Assembly (NCBI GenBank): GCA_028671895.1
Contig: CM053813.1
Coordinates: 12,896,001 to 12,960,000, forward strand
Direction of reading: 5' to 3'
DNA: 64,000 nt
DNA from: Oenanthe sinensis
Taxonomy: Eukaryota > Streptophyta > Magnoliopsida > Apiales > Apiaceae
Part shown: one piece after another, positions 62,201 to 64,000 of the stretch
Position numbering within the stretch: position 1 is the stretch's first letter
How the letters are laid out: each line of letters begins with the position of its first letter
Translations under genes and position numbers: made by a program
The notes under the pieces: generated by a model
The model's input: the letters and a program-made list of their open reading frames with translations, nothing else
What the model was told of the DNA's origin: nothing
Databases searched by the model: none

Positions 62201-62810
62201 TCGTATCTTCATTCTTGACTTGTTTGAACTTGGAAACAACTTGTAAAACATGTAGAACATTATTGGCTCATTTAAACGTGAAAACAATTCATAACAATTT
62301 GAGGCTTTATTCTTGACTCGTTCAAACTCGAAAACAACTAGTAGCTTCATTCTTGTCTCGTTTGAACATGGAAACAACTTGTTAACAATTGTAGGAGCAT
62401 TATTGGCTCGTTTAAACATCAAAACAATTCATAACAATTTGAGGCTTCATTCTTGACTCGTTTGAACTCGAAATTAACATTTAGCTTCATTCTTGATTCC
62501 TTTGAACATGGAAACAACTTGTAAACTCTTGTAGGAACATTATTGGTTTATTTTAACATGAAAACAATTCATAACAATTTGAGAATTCATTCTTGACTCG
62601 TTCGAACTCGGAAACAACTTGTAGCTTCATTCTTGACTCGTTTGAACATGGAAACAACTTGTAAACACTTGTAGGAGCATTATTGGCTCGTTTAAACATC
62701 AAAACAATTTGAGACTTCATTCTTGAGTCGTTCGAACTCGAAGACAACTTGTAGCTTCGGTCTTGTCTCGTTTGAACATGGAAACAACTTATAAACACTT
62801 GTAGGAGCAT
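59223..62810 (+). repeat. Diverged pair of about 2,939-bp repeat units
   Basis: Distinctive variants at 59223-59483 and 59614-59808 recur at 62162-62422 and from 62553, each at an offset of 2,939 bp (21 monomers less 1 bp), close to the 2,936-bp unit of the central block but with more differences between copies. Confidence 0.6.
59931..60288 (+). repeat. 179-bp local tandem duplication
   Basis: GTTCGAACATAGAAACAAG at 59931 and 60110 starts two almost identical 179-bp copies, out of step with the 140-bp period (140 plus about one 40-bp subrepeat). Confidence 0.75.
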
Positions 62811-64000
62811 TTTTAGCTCGTTTAAACATCAAAATAATTCATAACAATTTGAGACTTCATTCTTGAGTTATTCGAACTCGAAAACAACTTGTAGCTTCAT
62901 TATTGTGTCATTTGAACATGGAAATAACTTGTAAACACTTGTAAGAGCATTATTGGCTCGTTTAAACATCAAAACAATTCATAACAATTTGAGACTTCAT
63001 TCTTGACTCGTTCAAACTCGAAAACAACTAGTAGCTTCATTCTTGTCTCATTTGAACATGGAAACAACTTGTTAACCCTTGTAGGAGCATTATTGGCTCG
63101 TTTAAACATCAAAACAATTCATAACAATTTGAGGTTTCATTCTTTACTCATTTTGAACTCAAAAATAACTTTTAGCTTCACTCTTGACTCGTTTGAACAT
63201 GGAAACAACTTCTAAACACTCGTAGGAGCATTTTTGGCTGGTTTAAACATTGAAATAATTCATAACAATTTGAGACTTCATTCTTGAGTCGTTCGAACTC
63301 GAAAACCACTCGTAGCATCATTCTTGTGTCATTTGAACATGGAAACAACTTGTAAAAACTTGTAAAAACTTGTAGGAGCATTATTGGCTCGTTTAAACAG
63401 AAAAACAATTTGTAAAAATTTGAGACTTCATTCTTGACTCGTTCGAACTTGGAAACAACTTGTAACTTTATTCATGACTCGTTTGAACATGGAAACAACT
63501 TGTAAACTCTTATAGGAACATTATTAGTTCGTTTAAACATGAAAACAATTCATAACAATTTGAGGCTTCATTCTTGACTCGTTCGAACTCGGAAACAACT
63601 TGTAGCTTCGTTCTTGACTCGTTTGAACATGGAAACAACTTCTAAACACTTGTAGGAGCATTATTGGCTCGTTTAAACATGAAAATAATTCATAACAATT
63701 TGAGACTTTATTCTTGAGTCGTTCGAACTCAAAAACAACTTGTAGCTTCATTCTTGTCTCGTTTGCACATGAAAACAACTTTTAAACACTTGTAGGAGCA
63801 TTATTGGCTCGTTTAAACGTAAAAACAATTCGTAACAATTTGAGACTTCATTCTTGAGTCGTTCGAACTTGGAAACAACTTGTAGCTTCATTCTTGACTC
63901 GTTTGAACATGGAAACAACTTGTAAGCTCTTGTAACAACATTATTGGCTCGTTTAAACATCAAAACAATTAATAACAATTTGAGGCTTCATTCTTGACTC

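Larger units (their letters stand above)
54110..64000 (+). repeat. 140-bp satellite, right array (about 70 monomers, open at edge)
   Basis: Same monomer and orientation as 18241-40212, resuming in the same repeat phase directly after the chromovirus. Monomers become more varied to the right, with more indels than in the central block. Small minus-strand frames such as 58784-59065 and 62162-62422 are repeats of one another and of frames in the main array, so they are satellite translations, not genes. Confidence 0.95.

Noticed and set aside
57249..63978. Many minus-strand frames of 60-93 codons in the right satellite array
   Set aside because: They all read the same three repeat frames (phrases such as FKRANN and FERVKNE). 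No independent start, no composition or conservation unlike the repeat.

Overview
This window looks like heterochromatin from a flowering plant, probably a eudicot. I cannot name the species. It is AT-rich, holds plant-type LTR retrotransposons with initiator-Met tRNA primer sites, and about half of it is one tandem satellite. I found no ordinary host gene. All coding sequence I can support belongs to retroelements, and every retroelement is on the minus strand.

Layout. (1) 1-6448: the 5' part of a decayed Ty1/copia element (SIRE/Maximus-like) running off the left edge, with LTR 4469-6448, primer site, gag, protease, integrase and the start of reverse transcriptase. (2) 6449-10749: unassigned sequence with a coding-like relic at about 7.3-8.4 kb and a long AT-rich stretch. 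(3) 10750-15864: a second, much more decayed copia element with reverse transcriptase/RNase H and gag relics, an AT-rich repeat array, primer site and LTR. Both copia LTRs carry a different minisatellite just upstream of a TATA-like box. (4) 15865-16920: non-coding sequence resembling a dispersed plant repeat. (5) 16921-40212 and 54110-64000: a 140-bp satellite built from three related 40-bp subrepeats plus two 10-bp spacers. The first 1.3 kb is inverted relative to the rest. The centre is organised into 2,936-bp higher-order repeats of 21 monomers, made of alternating 11-mer and 10-mer blocks. (6) 40213-54109: a young Ty3/gypsy chromovirus (Tekay/Del-like, with a C-terminal chromodomain) inserted in the satellite. 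It has long LTRs (full copy about 4.38 kb), one in-frame stop in gag, and an otherwise open pol.

The most interesting items are in the chromovirus. First, the LTR holds a cluster of small hairpins with different stems but the same loop (AATGAG on the sense strand), and one stem pairs fully only in sense RNA. Second, an extra open frame sits between primer site and gag. It has no ATG of its own, but a predicted 104-bp intron would join an upstream ATG in frame and give a 135-residue protein with a SUMO-interaction-like motif. Third, the left LTR lacks its outer 495 bp, yet the satellite repeat phase is kept across the insertion.

All alignments were done by eye. Lineage names, splice sites, TATA boxes and LTR ends not fixed by a primer site or purine tract are inferences.
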